DNA of 64,000 nucleotides from Prosopocoilus inquinatus. Taxonomy: Eukaryota > Arthropoda > Insecta > Coleoptera > Lucanidae. A program made the translations under genes and the position numbers. The notes beneath the pieces are model-generated. The model saw only the letters and a list, made by a program, of their open reading frames with translations, searched no databases and was not told where the DNA came from. The stretch spans positions 34,896,001-34,960,000 of the forward strand of contig CM069873.1 of the NCBI GenBank assembly GCA_036172665.1, written 5' to 3'. Positions 39,867-52,920 of the stretch are shown in pieces; position 1 is the stretch's first letter, and every line of letters begins with the position of its first letter.

Positions 39867-41634
39867 AGTTTGGATGGTCTCCAGTAACTCTGATGTGAGA
39901 TACAAAGTTTTCGGACGCAGCAGAAGCTGGAGATAGTTTTAAACGAAACAACACGCATTAGCGTTGTTCCTGTGATGTATCTAATCGATCCTTACTCATC
40001 TATCATGTTATTTTTCGTTTCGATGGACTCCAGTAACTCTGATGTGAGATACAAAGCTTTCGGACGCAGCAGAAGCTGGAAATAGTTTTGAACGAAACAA
40101 CACGTATTAGCGTTGTTCCTGTGATGTATCTAATCGATCCTTACTTAGCTACTATGTTATTTGACGCTTCGATGGACTCCAATAACTCTGATGTGAGATA
40201 CAAAGTTTTCGGACGCAGCAGAAGCTGGAAATAGTTTTAAACGAAACAACATGCATTAGCGTTGCTCCTGTGATGTATCTAATCGATCCTTACTCATCTA
40301 TCATTTTATTTGACGTTTGGATAGACTCCAGTAACTCTGATGTGAGATACAAAGTTTACGGACGCAGCAGAAACTGGAAATAGTTTTAAACGAAACAACA
40401 CGCATTACCGTTGTTCCTGTGATGTATCTAATCGATCCTTACTCATCTATCATGTTATTTGGCGTTTCGATGGACTCCAGTAACTCTGATGTGAGATACA
40501 AAGTTCTCGGACGCAGCTGAAGCTAGAAATAGTTTTAAACGAAACAGCGCGCATTAGCGTTGTTCCTGTGACGCATTTAATCGATCCTTACTCATCTATC
40601 ATGTTATTTGACGTTTGAATGGACTCCAGTAACTCTGATGTGAGATACAAAGTTCTCGGACGCAGCAGAAGCTGGAAATAGTTTTGAACGAAACAACACG
40701 TATTAGCGTTGTTCCTGTGATGTATCTAATCGATCCTTACTTATCTACTATGTTATTTGACGTTTCGATGGACTCTAGTAACTCTGATGTGAGATACGAA
40801 ATTTTCGAACGCAGCAGAATCTGGAAATAGTTTTAAATGAAACAACACGCATTAGCGTTGTTCCTGTGATGTATCTAATCGATCCTTACTCATCTATCAT
40901 GTTATTTGACGTTTCGATGGACTCTAGTAACTCTAATGTGAGATACGAAGTTTTTGGACGCAGCAGGAGCTGGAAATAGTTTTAAACGAAACAACACGTA
41001 TTAGCGTTGTTCCTGTGATATATCTAATCGCTCCTTACTTAGCTACTATGTTATTTGACGTTTCGATGGACTCCAGTAACTCTAATGTGAGATACGAAAT
41101 TTTCGGACGCAGCAGAAGCTGGAAATAGTTTTAAACGAAACAACACGTATTAGCGTTGTTCCTGTGATGTATCTAATCGATCCTTACTCATCTATCATGT
41201 TATTTGACGTTTGGATGGACTCCAGTAACTGATGTGAGATACAAAGTTCTCGGACGCAGCAGAAGCTGGAAATAGTTTTGAACGAAACAACACGTATTAG
41301 CGTTGTTCCTGTGATGTATCTAATCGATCCTTACTTATCTATCATGTTATCTGACGTTTGGATGGGCTCCAGTAACTCTGATGTGAGATACAATGTTTTC
41401 GGACGCAGCAGAAGCTGGAGATAGTTTTAAACGAAACAACACGCATTAGCGTTGTTCCTGTGATGTATCTAATCGATCCTTGCTCATCTATCATGTTATT
41501 TGGCGTTTCGATGGACTCCAGTAACTCTGATGTGAGATACAAAGTTTTCGGACGCAGCAGAAGCTGGAAATAGTTTTGAACGAAACAACACGTATTAGCG
41601 TTGTTCCTGTGATGTATCTAATCGATCCTTACTT

Positions 41635-43278
41635 ATCTATCATGTTATTTGACGTTTGGATGGACTCCAGTAACTCTGATGTGAGATACAAAGTTTTCGG
41701 ACGCAGCAGAAGCTGGAGATAGTTTTAAACGAAACAACACGCCTTAGCGTTGTTCCTGTGATGTATCTAATCGATCCTTATTCATCTATCATGTTATTTG
41801 GCGTTTCGATGGACTCCAGTAACTCTGATGTGAGATACAAAGTTTTCGGACGCAGCAGAAGCTGGAAATAGTTTTAAACAAAACAACACGCATTAGCGTT
41901 GTTCCTGTGTTGTATCTAATCGATCCTTACTCATCTATCATGTTATTTGACGTTTCGATGGACTCTAGTAACTCTGATGTGAGATACGAAGTTTTTGGAC
42001 GCAGCAGGAGCTGGAAATAATTATAAACGAAACAACACGTATTAGCGTTGTTCCTGTGATGTATCTAATCGATCCTTATTTATCTATCATGTTATTTGAC
42101 GTTTCGATGGACTCTAGTAACTCTGATGTGACATACGAAGTTTTTGGGCGCAGCAGGAGCTGGAAATAGTTTTAAAAGAAGCAACACGTATTAGCGTTGT
42201 TCCTGTGATGTATCTAACCGATGCTTACTTAGCTACTATGTTATTTGACGTTTCGATGGACTCCAGTAACTCTAATGTGAGATACGAAATTTTCGGACGC
42301 AGCAGAAGCTGGAAATAGTTTTAAACGATACAACACGTATTAGCGTTGTTCCTGTGATGTATCTAATCGATCCTTACTCATCTATCATGTTATTTGACGT
42401 TTGGATGGACTCCTGTAACTCTGATGTGAGATACAAAGTTCTCGGACGCAGCAGAAGCTGGAAATAGTTTTGAACGAAACAACACGTATTATCGTTGTTC
42501 CTGTGATGTATCTAATCGATCCTTACTTATCTATCATGTTATTTGAAGTTTGGATGGTCTCCAGTAACTCTGATGTGAGATACAAAGTTTTCGGACGCAG
42601 CAGAAGCTGGAGATAGTTTTAAACGAAACAACACGCATTAGCGTTGTTCCTGTGATGTATCTAATCGATCCTTACTCATCTATCATGTTATTTTTCGTTT
42701 CGATGGACTCCAGTAACTCTGATGTGAGATACAAAGCTTTCGGACGCAGCAGAAGCTGGAAATAGTTTTGAACGAAACAACACGTATTAGCGTTGTTCCT
42801 GTGATGTATCTAATCGATCCTTACTTAGCTACTATGTTATTTGACGCTTCGATGGACTCCAATAACTCTGATGTGAGATACAAAGTTTTCGGACGCAGCA
42901 GAAGCTGGAATTAGTTTTAAACGAAACAGCATGCATTAGCGTTGCTCCTGTGATGTATCTAATCGATCCTTACTCATCTATCATTTTATTTGACGTTTGG
43001 ATAGACTCCAGTAACTCTGATGTGAGATACAAAGTTTACGGACGCAGCAGAAGCTGGAAATAGTTTTAAACGAAACAACACGCATTACCGTTGTTCCTGT
43101 GATGTATCTAATCGATCCTTACTCATCTATCATGTTATTTGGCGTTTCGATGGACTCCAGTAACTCTGATGTGAGATACAAAGTTCTCGGACGCAGCAGA
43201 AGCTGGAAATAGTTTTGAACGAAACAACACGTATTAGCGTTGTTCCTGTGATGTATCTAATCGATCCTTACTTATCTA
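41635..43278. repeat. Mosaic continuing 26- and 18-monomer copies
   Basis: This segment repeats monomer series seen upstream. The ctcctgtaac variant at 42413 matches 38541 at 26 monomers minus 2 bp. The attataaacg marker at 42020 matches 39340 at 2680 bp. The cttgctcatc monomer at 41482 recurs at 43419, 1937 bp or 13 monomers later. Local changes include tggaattag near 42906 and caacagc near 42926. Confidence 0.75.
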
Positions 43279-43925
43279 TCATGTTATCTGACGTTTGGAT
43301 GGGCTCCAGTAACTCTGATGTGAGATACAATGTTTTCGGACGCAGCAGAAGCTGGAGATAGTTTTAAACGAAACAACACGCATTAGCGTTGTTCCTGTGA
43401 TGTATCTAATCGATCCTTGCTCATCTATCATGTTATTTGGCGTTTCGATGGACTCCAGTAACTCTGATGTGAGATACAAAGTTCTCGGACGCAGCTGAAG
43501 CTAGAAATAGTTTTAAACGAAACAGCGCGCATTAGCGTTGTTCCTGTGACGCATTTAATCGATCCTTACTCATCTATCATGTTATTTGACGTTTGAATGG
43601 ACTCCAGTAACTCTGATGTGAGATACAAAGTTCTCGGACGCAGCAGAAGCTGGAAATAGTTTTGAACGAAACAACACGTATTAGCGTTGTTCCTGTGATG
43701 TATCTAATCGATCCTTACTTATCTATCATGTTATCTGACGTTTGGATGGACTCCAGTAACTCTGATGTGAGATACAATGTTTTCGGACGCAGCAGAAGCT
43801 GGAGATAGTTTTAAACGAAACAACACGCATTAGCGTTGTTCCTGTGATGTATCTAATCGATCCTTGCTCATCTATCATGTTATTTGGCGTTTCGATGGAC
43901 TCCAGTAACTCTGATGTGAGATACA
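43279..43925. repeat. 3-monomer tandem duplication (447-bp unit)
   Basis: The monomer pair with tatctgacg followed by cttgctcatc occurs at 43288 and again at 43735, exactly 447 bp later. Between the two lies one cagcgcgcatt monomer. The copies differ at one base in the word gatgggctc against gatggactc. Confidence 0.8.
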
Positions 43926-45990
43926 AAGTTTTCGGACGCAGCAGAAGCTGGAAATAGTTTTGAACGAAACAACACGTATTAGCGTTGTTCCTGTGATGTA
44001 TCTAATCGATCCTTACTTAGCTACTATGTTATTTGACGTTTCGATTGACTTCAATAACTCTGATGTGAGATAAAAATTTTTCGGACGCAGCAGAAGCTGG
44101 AAATAGTTTTAAACGAAACAACACGCATTAGCGTTGTTCCTGTGATGTATCTAATCGATCCTTACTCATCTATCATTTTATTTGACGTTTGGATGGACTA
44201 CAGTAACTCTGATGTGAGATACAAAGTTTACGGACGCAGCAGAAGCTGGAAATAGTTTTAAACGAAACAACACGCATTACCGTTGTTCCTGTGATGTATC
44301 TAATCGATCCTTACTCATCTATCATGTTATTTGGCGTTTCGATGGGCTCCAGTAACTCTGATGTGAGACACAAAGTTCTCGGACGCGGCTGAAGCTAGAA
44401 ATAGTTTTAAACGAAACAACACGCATTAGCGTTGTTCCTGTGATGTATTTAATCGATCCTTACTCATCTATCATGTTATTTGACGTTTGAATGGACTCCA
44501 GTAACTCTGATGTGAGATACAAAGTTCTCGGACGCAGCAGAAGCTGGAAATACTTTTAAACGAAACAACACGCATTAGCGTTGTTCCTGTGATGTATCTA
44601 ATCGATCCTTACTTAGCTATTATGTTATTTCACGTTTCGATGGTCTCCAGTAACTCTAATGTGAGAGAAATTTTCGGACGCAGCAGAAGCTGGAAATAGT
44701 TTTAAACGAAACAACACGCATTAGCGTTGTTCCTGTGATGTATCTAATCGATCCTTACTCATCTATCATGTTATTTGGCGTTTCGATGGACTCCAGAAAC
44801 TTTGATGTGAGATACGAAGTTCTCGGACGCAGCTGAAGCTGGAAATAGTTTTAAATGAAACAACACGTACTAGCGTTGTTCCTGTGATATATCTAATCGA
44901 TCCTTACTCATCTATCATGTTATTTGGCGTTTCGATGGACTCCAGTAACTCTGATGTGAGATACAAAGTTTTCGGACGCAGCAGAAGCTGGAAATAGTTT
45001 TAAACAAAACAACACGCATTAGCGTTGTTCCTGTGTTGTATCTAATCGATCCTTACTCATCTATCATGTTATTTGACGTTTCGATGGACTCTAGTAACTC
45101 TGATGTGAGATACGAAGTTTTTGGACGCAGCAGGAGCTGGAAATAATTATAAACGAAACAACACGTATTAGCGTTGTTCCTGTGATGTATCTAATCGATC
45201 CTTATTTATCTATCATGTTATTTGACGTTTCGATGGACTCTAGTAACTCTGATGTGACATACGAAGTTTTTGGGCGCAGCAGAAGCTGGAAATAGTTTTA
45301 ACAGAAGCAACACGTATTAGCGTTGTTCCTGTGATGTATCTAACCGATGCTTACTTAGCTACTATGTTATTTGACGTTTCGATGGACTCCAGTAACTCTA
45401 ATGTGAGATACGAAATTTTCGGACGCAGCAGAAGCTGGAAATAGTTTTAAACGATACAACACGTATTAACGCTGTTCCTGTGATGTATCTAATCGATCCT
45501 TACTCATCTATCATGTTATTTGACGTTTGGATGGACTCCTGTAACTCTGATGTGAGATACAAAGTTCTCGGACGCAGCAGAAGCTGGAAATAGTTTTGAA
45601 CGAAACAACACGTATTATCGTTGTTCCTGTGATGTGTCTAATCGATCCTTACTTATCTATCATGTTATTTGAAGTTTGGATGGTCTCCAGTAACTCTGAT
45701 GTGAGATACAAAGTTTTCGGACGCAGCAGAAGCTGGAGATAGTTTTAAACGAAACAACACGCATTAGCATTGTTCCTGTGATGTATCTAATCGATCCTTA
45801 CTCATCTATCATGTTATTTTTCGTTTCGATGGACTCCAGTAACTCTGATGTGAGATACAAAGCTTTCGGACGCAGCAGAAGCTGGAAATAGTTTTGAACG
45901 AAACAACACGTATTAGCGTTGTTCCTGTGATGTATCTAATCGATCCTTACTTAGCTACTATGTTATTTGACGCTTCGATGGACTCCAATA
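43926..45990. repeat. Mosaic satellite, including a copy of the 22.3-22.8 kb linker
   Basis: Monomers with gattgactt, tggactacag, gcggctgaagc, aatactttt and the 3-bp deletion allele (44661) follow the same order as 22010-22740. They are followed by another cassette copy (attataaacg at 45146) with private changes such as ttaacagaag and ttaacgctg. The cttgctcatc monomer at 43866 recurs at 47136, 3270 bp later, which is 22 monomers minus the 8 bp of deletion alleles in between. Confidence 0.72.
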
Positions 45991-47817
45991 ACTCTGATGT
46001 GAGATACAAAGTTTTCGGACGCAGCAGAAGCTGGAAATAGTTTTAAACGAAACAACATGCATTAGCGTTGCTCCTGTGATGTATCTAATCGATCCTTACT
46101 CATCTATCATTTTATTTGACGTTTGGATAGACTCCAGTAACTCTGATGTGAGATACAAAGTTTACGGACGCAGCAGAAGCTGGAAATAGTTTTAAACGAA
46201 ACAACACGCATTACCGTTGTTCCTGTGATGTATCTAATCGATCCTTACTCATCTATCATGTTATTTGGCGTTTCGATGGACTCCAGTAACTCTGATGTGA
46301 GATACAAAGTTCTCGGACGCAGCTGAAGCTAGAAATAGTTTTAAACGAAACAGCGCGCATTAGCGTTGTCCCTGTGACGCATTTAATCGATCCTTACTCA
46401 TCTATCATGTTATTTGACGTTTGAATGGACTCCAGTAACTCTGATGTGAGATACAAAGTTCTCGGACGCAGCAGAAGCTGGAAATAGTTTTGAACGAAAC
46501 AACACGTATTAGCGTTGTTCCTGTGATGTATCTAATCGATCCTTACTTATCTACTATGTTATTTGACGTTTCGATGGACTCCAGTAACTCTAATGTGAGA
46601 GAAATTTTCGGACGCAGCAGAAGCTGGAAATAGTTTTAAACGAAACAACACGTATTAGCGTTGTTCCTGTGATGTATCTAATCGCTCCTTACTTAGCTAC
46701 TATGTTATTTGACGTTTCGATGGACTCCAGTAACTCTAATGTGAGATACGAAATTTTCGGACGCAGCGGAAGCTGGAAATAGTTTTAAACGAAACAACAC
46801 GTATTAGCGTTGTTCCTGTGATGTATCTAATCGATCCTTACTCATCTATCATGTTATTTGACGTTTGGATGGACTCCAGTAACTGATGTGAGATACAAAG
46901 TTCTCGGACGCAGCAGAAGCTGGAAATAGTTTTGAAGGAAACAACACGTATTAGCGTTGTTCCTGTGATGTATCTAATCGATCCTTACTTATCTATCATG
47001 TTATCTGACGTTTGGATGGACTCCAGTAACTCTGATGTGAGATACAATGTTTTCGGACGCAGCAGAAGCTGGAGATAGTTTTAAACGAAACAACACGCAT
47101 TAGCGTTGTTCCTGTGATGTATCTAATCGATCCTTGCTCATCTATCATGTTATTTGGCGTTTCGATGGACTCCAGTAACTCTGATGTGAGATACAAAGTT
47201 TTCGGACGCAGCAGAAGCTGGAAATAGTTTTAAACGAAACAACATGCATTAGCGTTGCTCCTGTGATGTATCTAATCGATCCTTACTCATCTATCATTTT
47301 ATTTGACGTTTGGATAGACTCCAGTAACTCTGATGTGAGATACAAAGTTTACGGACGCAGCAGAAGCTGGAAATAGTTTTAAACGAAACAACACGCATTA
47401 CCGTTGTTCCTGTGATGTATCTAATCGATCCTTACTCATCTATCATGTTATTTGGCGTTTCGATGGACTCCAGTAACTCTGATGTGAGATACAAAGTTCT
47501 CGGACGCAGCTGAAGCTAGAAATAGTTTTAAACGAAACAGCGCGCATTAGCGTTGTCCCTGTGACGCATTTAATCGATCCTTACTCATCTATCATGTTAT
47601 TTGACGTTTGAATGGACTCCAGTAACTCTGATGTGAGATACAAAGTTCTCGGACGCAGCAGAAGCTGGAAATAGTTTTGAACGAAACAACACGTATTAGC
47701 GTTGTTCCTGTGATGTATCTAATCGATCCTTACTTATCTACTATGTTATTTGACGTTTCGATGGACTCCAGTAACTCTAATGTGAGAGAAATTTTCGGAC
47801 GCAGCAGAAGCTGGAAA
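45990..47817. repeat. 8-monomer repeat phase (1187 bp)
   Basis: The words aacatgcatt (46054 and 47241), cattaccg, cagcgcgcatt with gtccctgtg, and the 3-bp deletion allele (46594 and 47782) recur at 8 monomers minus 5 bp of deletion alleles. The repeated part is about four monomers long. The word gttgtccctg is private to these two copies as far as I could see. Confidence 0.78.
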
Positions 47818-48744
47818 TAGTTTTAAACGAAACAACACGCATTAGCGTTGTTCCTGTGATGTATCTAATCGATCCTTACTCATCTATCATGTTATTTGAC
47901 GTTTGGATGGACTCTAGTAACTCTAATGTGAGATACGAAGTTTTTGGACGCAGCAGGAGCTGGAAATAGTTTTAAACGAAACAACACGTATTAGCGTTGT
48001 TCCTGTGATGTATCTAATCGCTCCTTACTTAGCTACTATGTTATTTGACGTTTCGATGGACTCCAGTAACTCTAATGTGAGATACGAAATTTTCGGACGC
48101 AGCGGAAGCTGGAAATAGTTTTAAACGAAACAACACGTATTAGCGTTGTTCCTGTGATGTATCTAATCGATCCTTACTCATCTATCATGTTATTTGACGT
48201 TTGGATGGACTCCAGTAACTGATGTGAGATACAAAGTTCTCGGACGCAGCAGAAGCTGGAAATAGTTTTGAACGAAACAACACGTATTAGCGTTGTTCCT
48301 GTGATGTATCTAATCGATCCTTACTTATCTATCATGTTATCTGACGTTTGGATGGACTCTAGTAACTCTAATGTGAGATACGAAGTTTTTGGACGCAGCA
48401 GAAGCTGGAAATAGTTTTAAACGAAACAACACGCATTAGCGTTGTTCCTGTGATGTATCTAATCGATCCTTACTCATCTATCATGTTATTTGACGTTTGG
48501 ATGGACTCTAGTAACTCTAATGTGAGATACGAAGTTTTTGGACGCAGCAGGAGCTGGAAATAGTTTTAAACGAAACAACACGTATTAGCGTTGTTCCTGT
48601 GATGTATCTAATCGCTCCTTACTTAGCTACTATGTTATTTGACGTTTCGATGGACTCCAGTAACTCTAATGTGAGATACGAAATTTTCGGACGCAGCGGA
48701 AGCTGGAAATAGTTTTAAACGAAACAACACGTATTAGCGTTGTT
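47818..48744. repeat. 4-monomer duplication (594 bp)
   Basis: The series at 47818 (gtttggatggactctag, ctaatgtgagatacgaag, cgctccttac, cagcggaagctgg) recurs at 48412, 4 monomers minus the 2-bp allele at 48216. It adjoins the left boundary of the next supra-HOR unit. Confidence 0.77.
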
Positions 48745-49649
48745 CCTGTGATGTATCTAATCGATCCTTACTCATCTATCATGTTATTTGGCGTTTCGAT
48801 GGGCTCCAGTAACTCTGATGTGAGACACAAAGTTCTCGGACGCGGCTGAAGCTAGAAATAGTTTTAAACGAAACAACACGCATTAGCGTTGTTCCTGTGA
48901 TGTATTTAATCGATCCTTACTCATCTATCATGTTATTTGACGTTTGAATGGACTCCAGTAACTCTGATGTGAGATACAAAGTTCTCGGACGCAGCAGAAG
49001 CTGGAAATACTTTTAAACGAAACAACACGCATTAGCGTTGTTCCTGTGATGTATCTAATCGATCCTTACTTAGCTACTATGTTATTTCACGTTTCGATGG
49101 ACTCCAGTAACTCTAATGTGAGAGAAATTTTCGGACGCAGCAGAAGCTGGAAATAGTTTTAAACGAAACAACACGCATTAGCGTTGTTCCTGTGATGTAT
49201 CTAATCGATCCTTACTCATCTATCATGTTATTTGGCGTTTCGATGGACTCCAGAAACTTTGATGTGAGGTACAAAGTTTTCGGACGCAGCAGAAGCTGGA
49301 AATACTTTTAAACGAAACAACACGCATTAGCGTTGTTCCTGTGATGTATCTAATCGATCCTTACTTAGCTACTATGTTATTTCACGTTTCGATGGACTCC
49401 AGTAACTCTAATGTGAGAGAAATTTTCGGACGCAGCTGAAGCTGGAAATAGTTTTAAATGAAACAACACGTACTAGCGTTGTTCCTGTGATATATCTAAT
49501 CGATCCTTACTCATCTATCATGTTATTTGACGTTTGGATGGACTCCAGTAACTCTGATGTGAGGTACAAAGTTTTCGGACGCAGCAGAAGCTGGAAATAG
49601 TTTTAAATGAAACAACACGCATTAGCGTTGTTCCTGTGATGTATCTAAT

Positions 49650-49655
49650 GGATCC
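49650..49655. repeat. BamHI-type variant of the ClaI-site region
   Basis: In most monomers the word is ctaatcgatcc, containing the ClaI site atcgat. In one subfamily a c-to-g change gives taatggatcc, which destroys ClaI and makes ggatcc (BamHI). Copies seen are at 22865, 29415, 49650, 52029, 52772, 53076, 53670, 55908, 58140, 58883, 59477 and 59781. It usually co-occurs with gatatacg in the same monomer. Confidence 0.85.
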
Positions 49656-52600
49656 TTACTCATCTATCATGTTATTTGACGTTTCGATGGACTCTAGTAT
49701 CTCTGATGTGATATACGAAGTTTTTGGACGCAGCAGGAGCTGGAAATAGTTTTAAACGAAACAACACGTATTAGCGTTGTTCCTGTGATGTATCTAATCG
49801 ATCCTTACTCATCTATCATGTTATTTGACGTTTGGATGGACTCCAGTAACTCTGATGTGAGATACAATGTTCTCGGACGCAGCAGAAGCTGGAAATAGTT
49901 TTAATCGAAACAACACGCATTAGCGTTGTTCCTGTGATGTATCTAATCGATCCTTACTCATCTATCATGTTATTTGACGTTTCGATGGACTCTAGTAACT
50001 CTGATGTGAGATACGAAGTTTTTGGACGCAGCAGGAGCTGGAAATAGTTTTAAACGAAACAACACGTATTAGCGTTGTTCCTGTGATGTATCTAATCGCT
50101 CCTTACTTAGCTACTATGTTATTTGACGTTTCGATGGACTCCAGTAACTCTAATGTGAGATACGAAATTTTCGGACGCAGCAGAAGCTGGAAATAGTTTT
50201 AAACGAAACAACACGTATTAGCGTTGTTCCTGTGATGTATCTAATCGATCCTTACTCATCTATCATGTTATTTGACGTTTGGATGGACTCCAGTAACTGA
50301 TGTGAGATACAAAGTTCTCGGACGCAGCAGAAGCTGGAAATAGTTTTGAACGAAACAACACGTATTAGCGTTGTTCCTGTGATGTATCTAATCGATCCTT
50401 ACTTATCTATCATGTTATCTGACGTTTGGATGGACTCCAGTAACTCTGATGTGAGCTACAATGTTTTCGGACGCAGCAGAAGCTGGAGATAGTTTTAAAC
50501 GAAACAACACGCATTAGCGTTGTTCCTGTGATGTATCTAATCGATCCTCACTTAGCAACTATGTTATTTCACGTTTCGATGGACTCCAGTAACTCTAATG
50601 TGAGATACGAAATTTTCGGACGCAGCAGAAGCTGGAAATAGTTTTAAACGAAACAATACGCATTAGCGTTGTTCCTGTGATGTATCTAATCGATTCTTAC
50701 TCATCTATCATGTTATTTGGCGTTTCGATGGACTCCAGAAACTTTGATGTGAGATACGAAGTTCTCGGACGCAGCTGAAGCTGGAAATAGTTTTAAATGA
50801 AACAACACGTACTAGCGTTGTTCCTGTGATATATCTAATCGATCCTTACTCATCTATCATGTTATTTGACGTTTGGATGGACTCCAGTAACTCTGATGTG
50901 AGGTACAAAGTTCTCGGACGCAGCAGAAGCTGGAAATAGTTTTAAATGAAACAACACGCATTAGCGTTGTTCCTGTGATGTATCTAATCGATCCTTACTC
51001 ATCTATCATGTTATTTGACGTTTCGATGGACTCTAGTAACTCTGACGTGAGATACGAAGTTTTTGGACGCAGCAGGAGCTGGAAATAGTTTTAAACGAAA
51101 CAACACGTATTAGCGTTGTTCCTGTGATGTATCTAATCGATCCTTACTCATCTATCATGTTATTTGACGTTTGGATGGACTCCAGTAGCTCTGATGTGAG
51201 ATACAAAGTTCTCGGACGCAGCAGAAGCTGGAAATAGTTTTGAACGAAACAAAACGTATTAGCGTTGTTCCTGTGATGTATCTAATCGATCCTTACTTAT
51301 CTACTATGTTATTTGACGTTTCGATGGACTCTAGTAACTCTGATGTGAGATACGAAATTTTCGATCGTAGCAGAATCTGGAAATAGTTTTAAATGAAACA
51401 ACACGCATTAGCGTTGTTCCTGTGATGTATCTAATCGATCCTTACTCATCTATCATGTTATTTGACGTTTCGATGGACTCCAGTAACTCTAATGTGAGAT
51501 ACGAAATTTTCGGACGCAGCAGAAGCTGGAAATAGTTTTAAACGAAACAACACGCATTAGCGTTGTTCCTGTGATGTATCTAATCGATCCTTACTTAGCT
51601 AGTATGTTATTTCACGTTTCGATGGACTCCAGTAACTCTAATGTGAGAGAAATTTTCGGACGCAGCAGAAGCTGGAAATAGTTTTAAACGAAACAACACG
51701 CATTAGCGTTGTTCCTGTGATGTATCTAATCGATCCTTACTCATCTATCATGTTATTTGGCGTTTCGATGGACTCCAGAAACTTTGATGTGAGATACGAA
51801 GTTCTCGGACGCAGCTGAAGCTGGAAATAGTTTTAAATGAAACAACACGTACTAGCGTTGTTCCTGTGATATATCTAATCGATCCTTACTCATCTATCAT
51901 GTTATTTGACGTTTGGATGGACTCCAGTATCTCTGATGTGAGGTACAAAGTTTTCGGACGCAGCAGAAACTGGAAATAGTTTTAAATGAAACAACACGCA
52001 TTAGCGTTGTTCCTGTGATGTGTCTAATGGATCCTTACTCATCTATCATGTTATTTGACGTTTCGATGGACTCTAGTAACTCTGATGTGATATACGAAGT
52101 ATTTGGACGCAGCAGGAGCTGGAAATAGTTTTAAACGAAACAACACGTATTAGCGTTGTTCCTGTGATGTATCTAATCGATCCTTACTCATCTATCATGT
52201 TATTTGACGTTTGGATGGACTCCAGTAACTCTGATGTGAGATACAATGTTCTCGGACGCAGCAGAAGCTGGAAATAGTTTTAATCGAAACAACACGCATT
52301 AGCGTTGTTCCTGTGATGTATCTAATCGATCCTTACTCATCTATCATGTTATTTGACGTTTCGATGGACTCTAGTAACTCTGATGTGAGATACGAAGTTT
52401 TTGGAAGCAGCAGGAGCTGGAAATAGTTTTAAACGAAACAACACGTATTAGCGTTGTTCCTGTGATGTATCTAATCGCTCCTTACTTAGCTACTATGTTA
52501 TTTGACGTTTCGATGGACTCCAGTAACTCTAATGTGAGATACGAAATTTTCGGACGCAGCAGAAGCTGGAAATAGTTTTAAACGAAACAACACGTATTAG

Positions 52601-52912
52601 CGTTGTTCCTGTGATGTATCTAATCGATCCTTACTCATCTATCATGTTATTTGACGTTTGGATGGACTCCAGTAACTGATGTGAGATACAAAGTTCTCGG
52701 ACGCAGCAGAAGCTGGAAATAGTTTTGAACGAAACAACACGTATTAGCGTTGTTCCTGTGATGTATCTAATGGATCCTTACTCATCTATCATGTTATTTG
52801 ACGTTTCGATGGACTCTAGTAACTCTGATGTGATATACGAAGTTTTTGGACGCAGCAGGAGCTGGAAATAGTTTTAAACGAAACAACACGTATTAGCGTT
52901 GTTCCTGTGATG

Positions 52913-52920
52913 TATCTATA
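52913..52920. repeat. 6-bp insertion allele near m66-71 (three copies)
   Basis: gtatctatatctaatc contains a tandem duplication of tatcta. Copies are at 52913, 53811 and 59618 only. It is the only insertion allele found in the window and looks like a single slippage event later spread by block duplication. Confidence 0.92.

Noticed and set aside
19013..47196. 66-aa minus-strand open frames (seven identical copies) as genes
   Set aside because: They start with TTG, span parts of two satellite monomers, show no domain or signal, and owe their existence to a single substitution removing a stop. The 149-bp period (not divisible by three) rules out a repeating frame.
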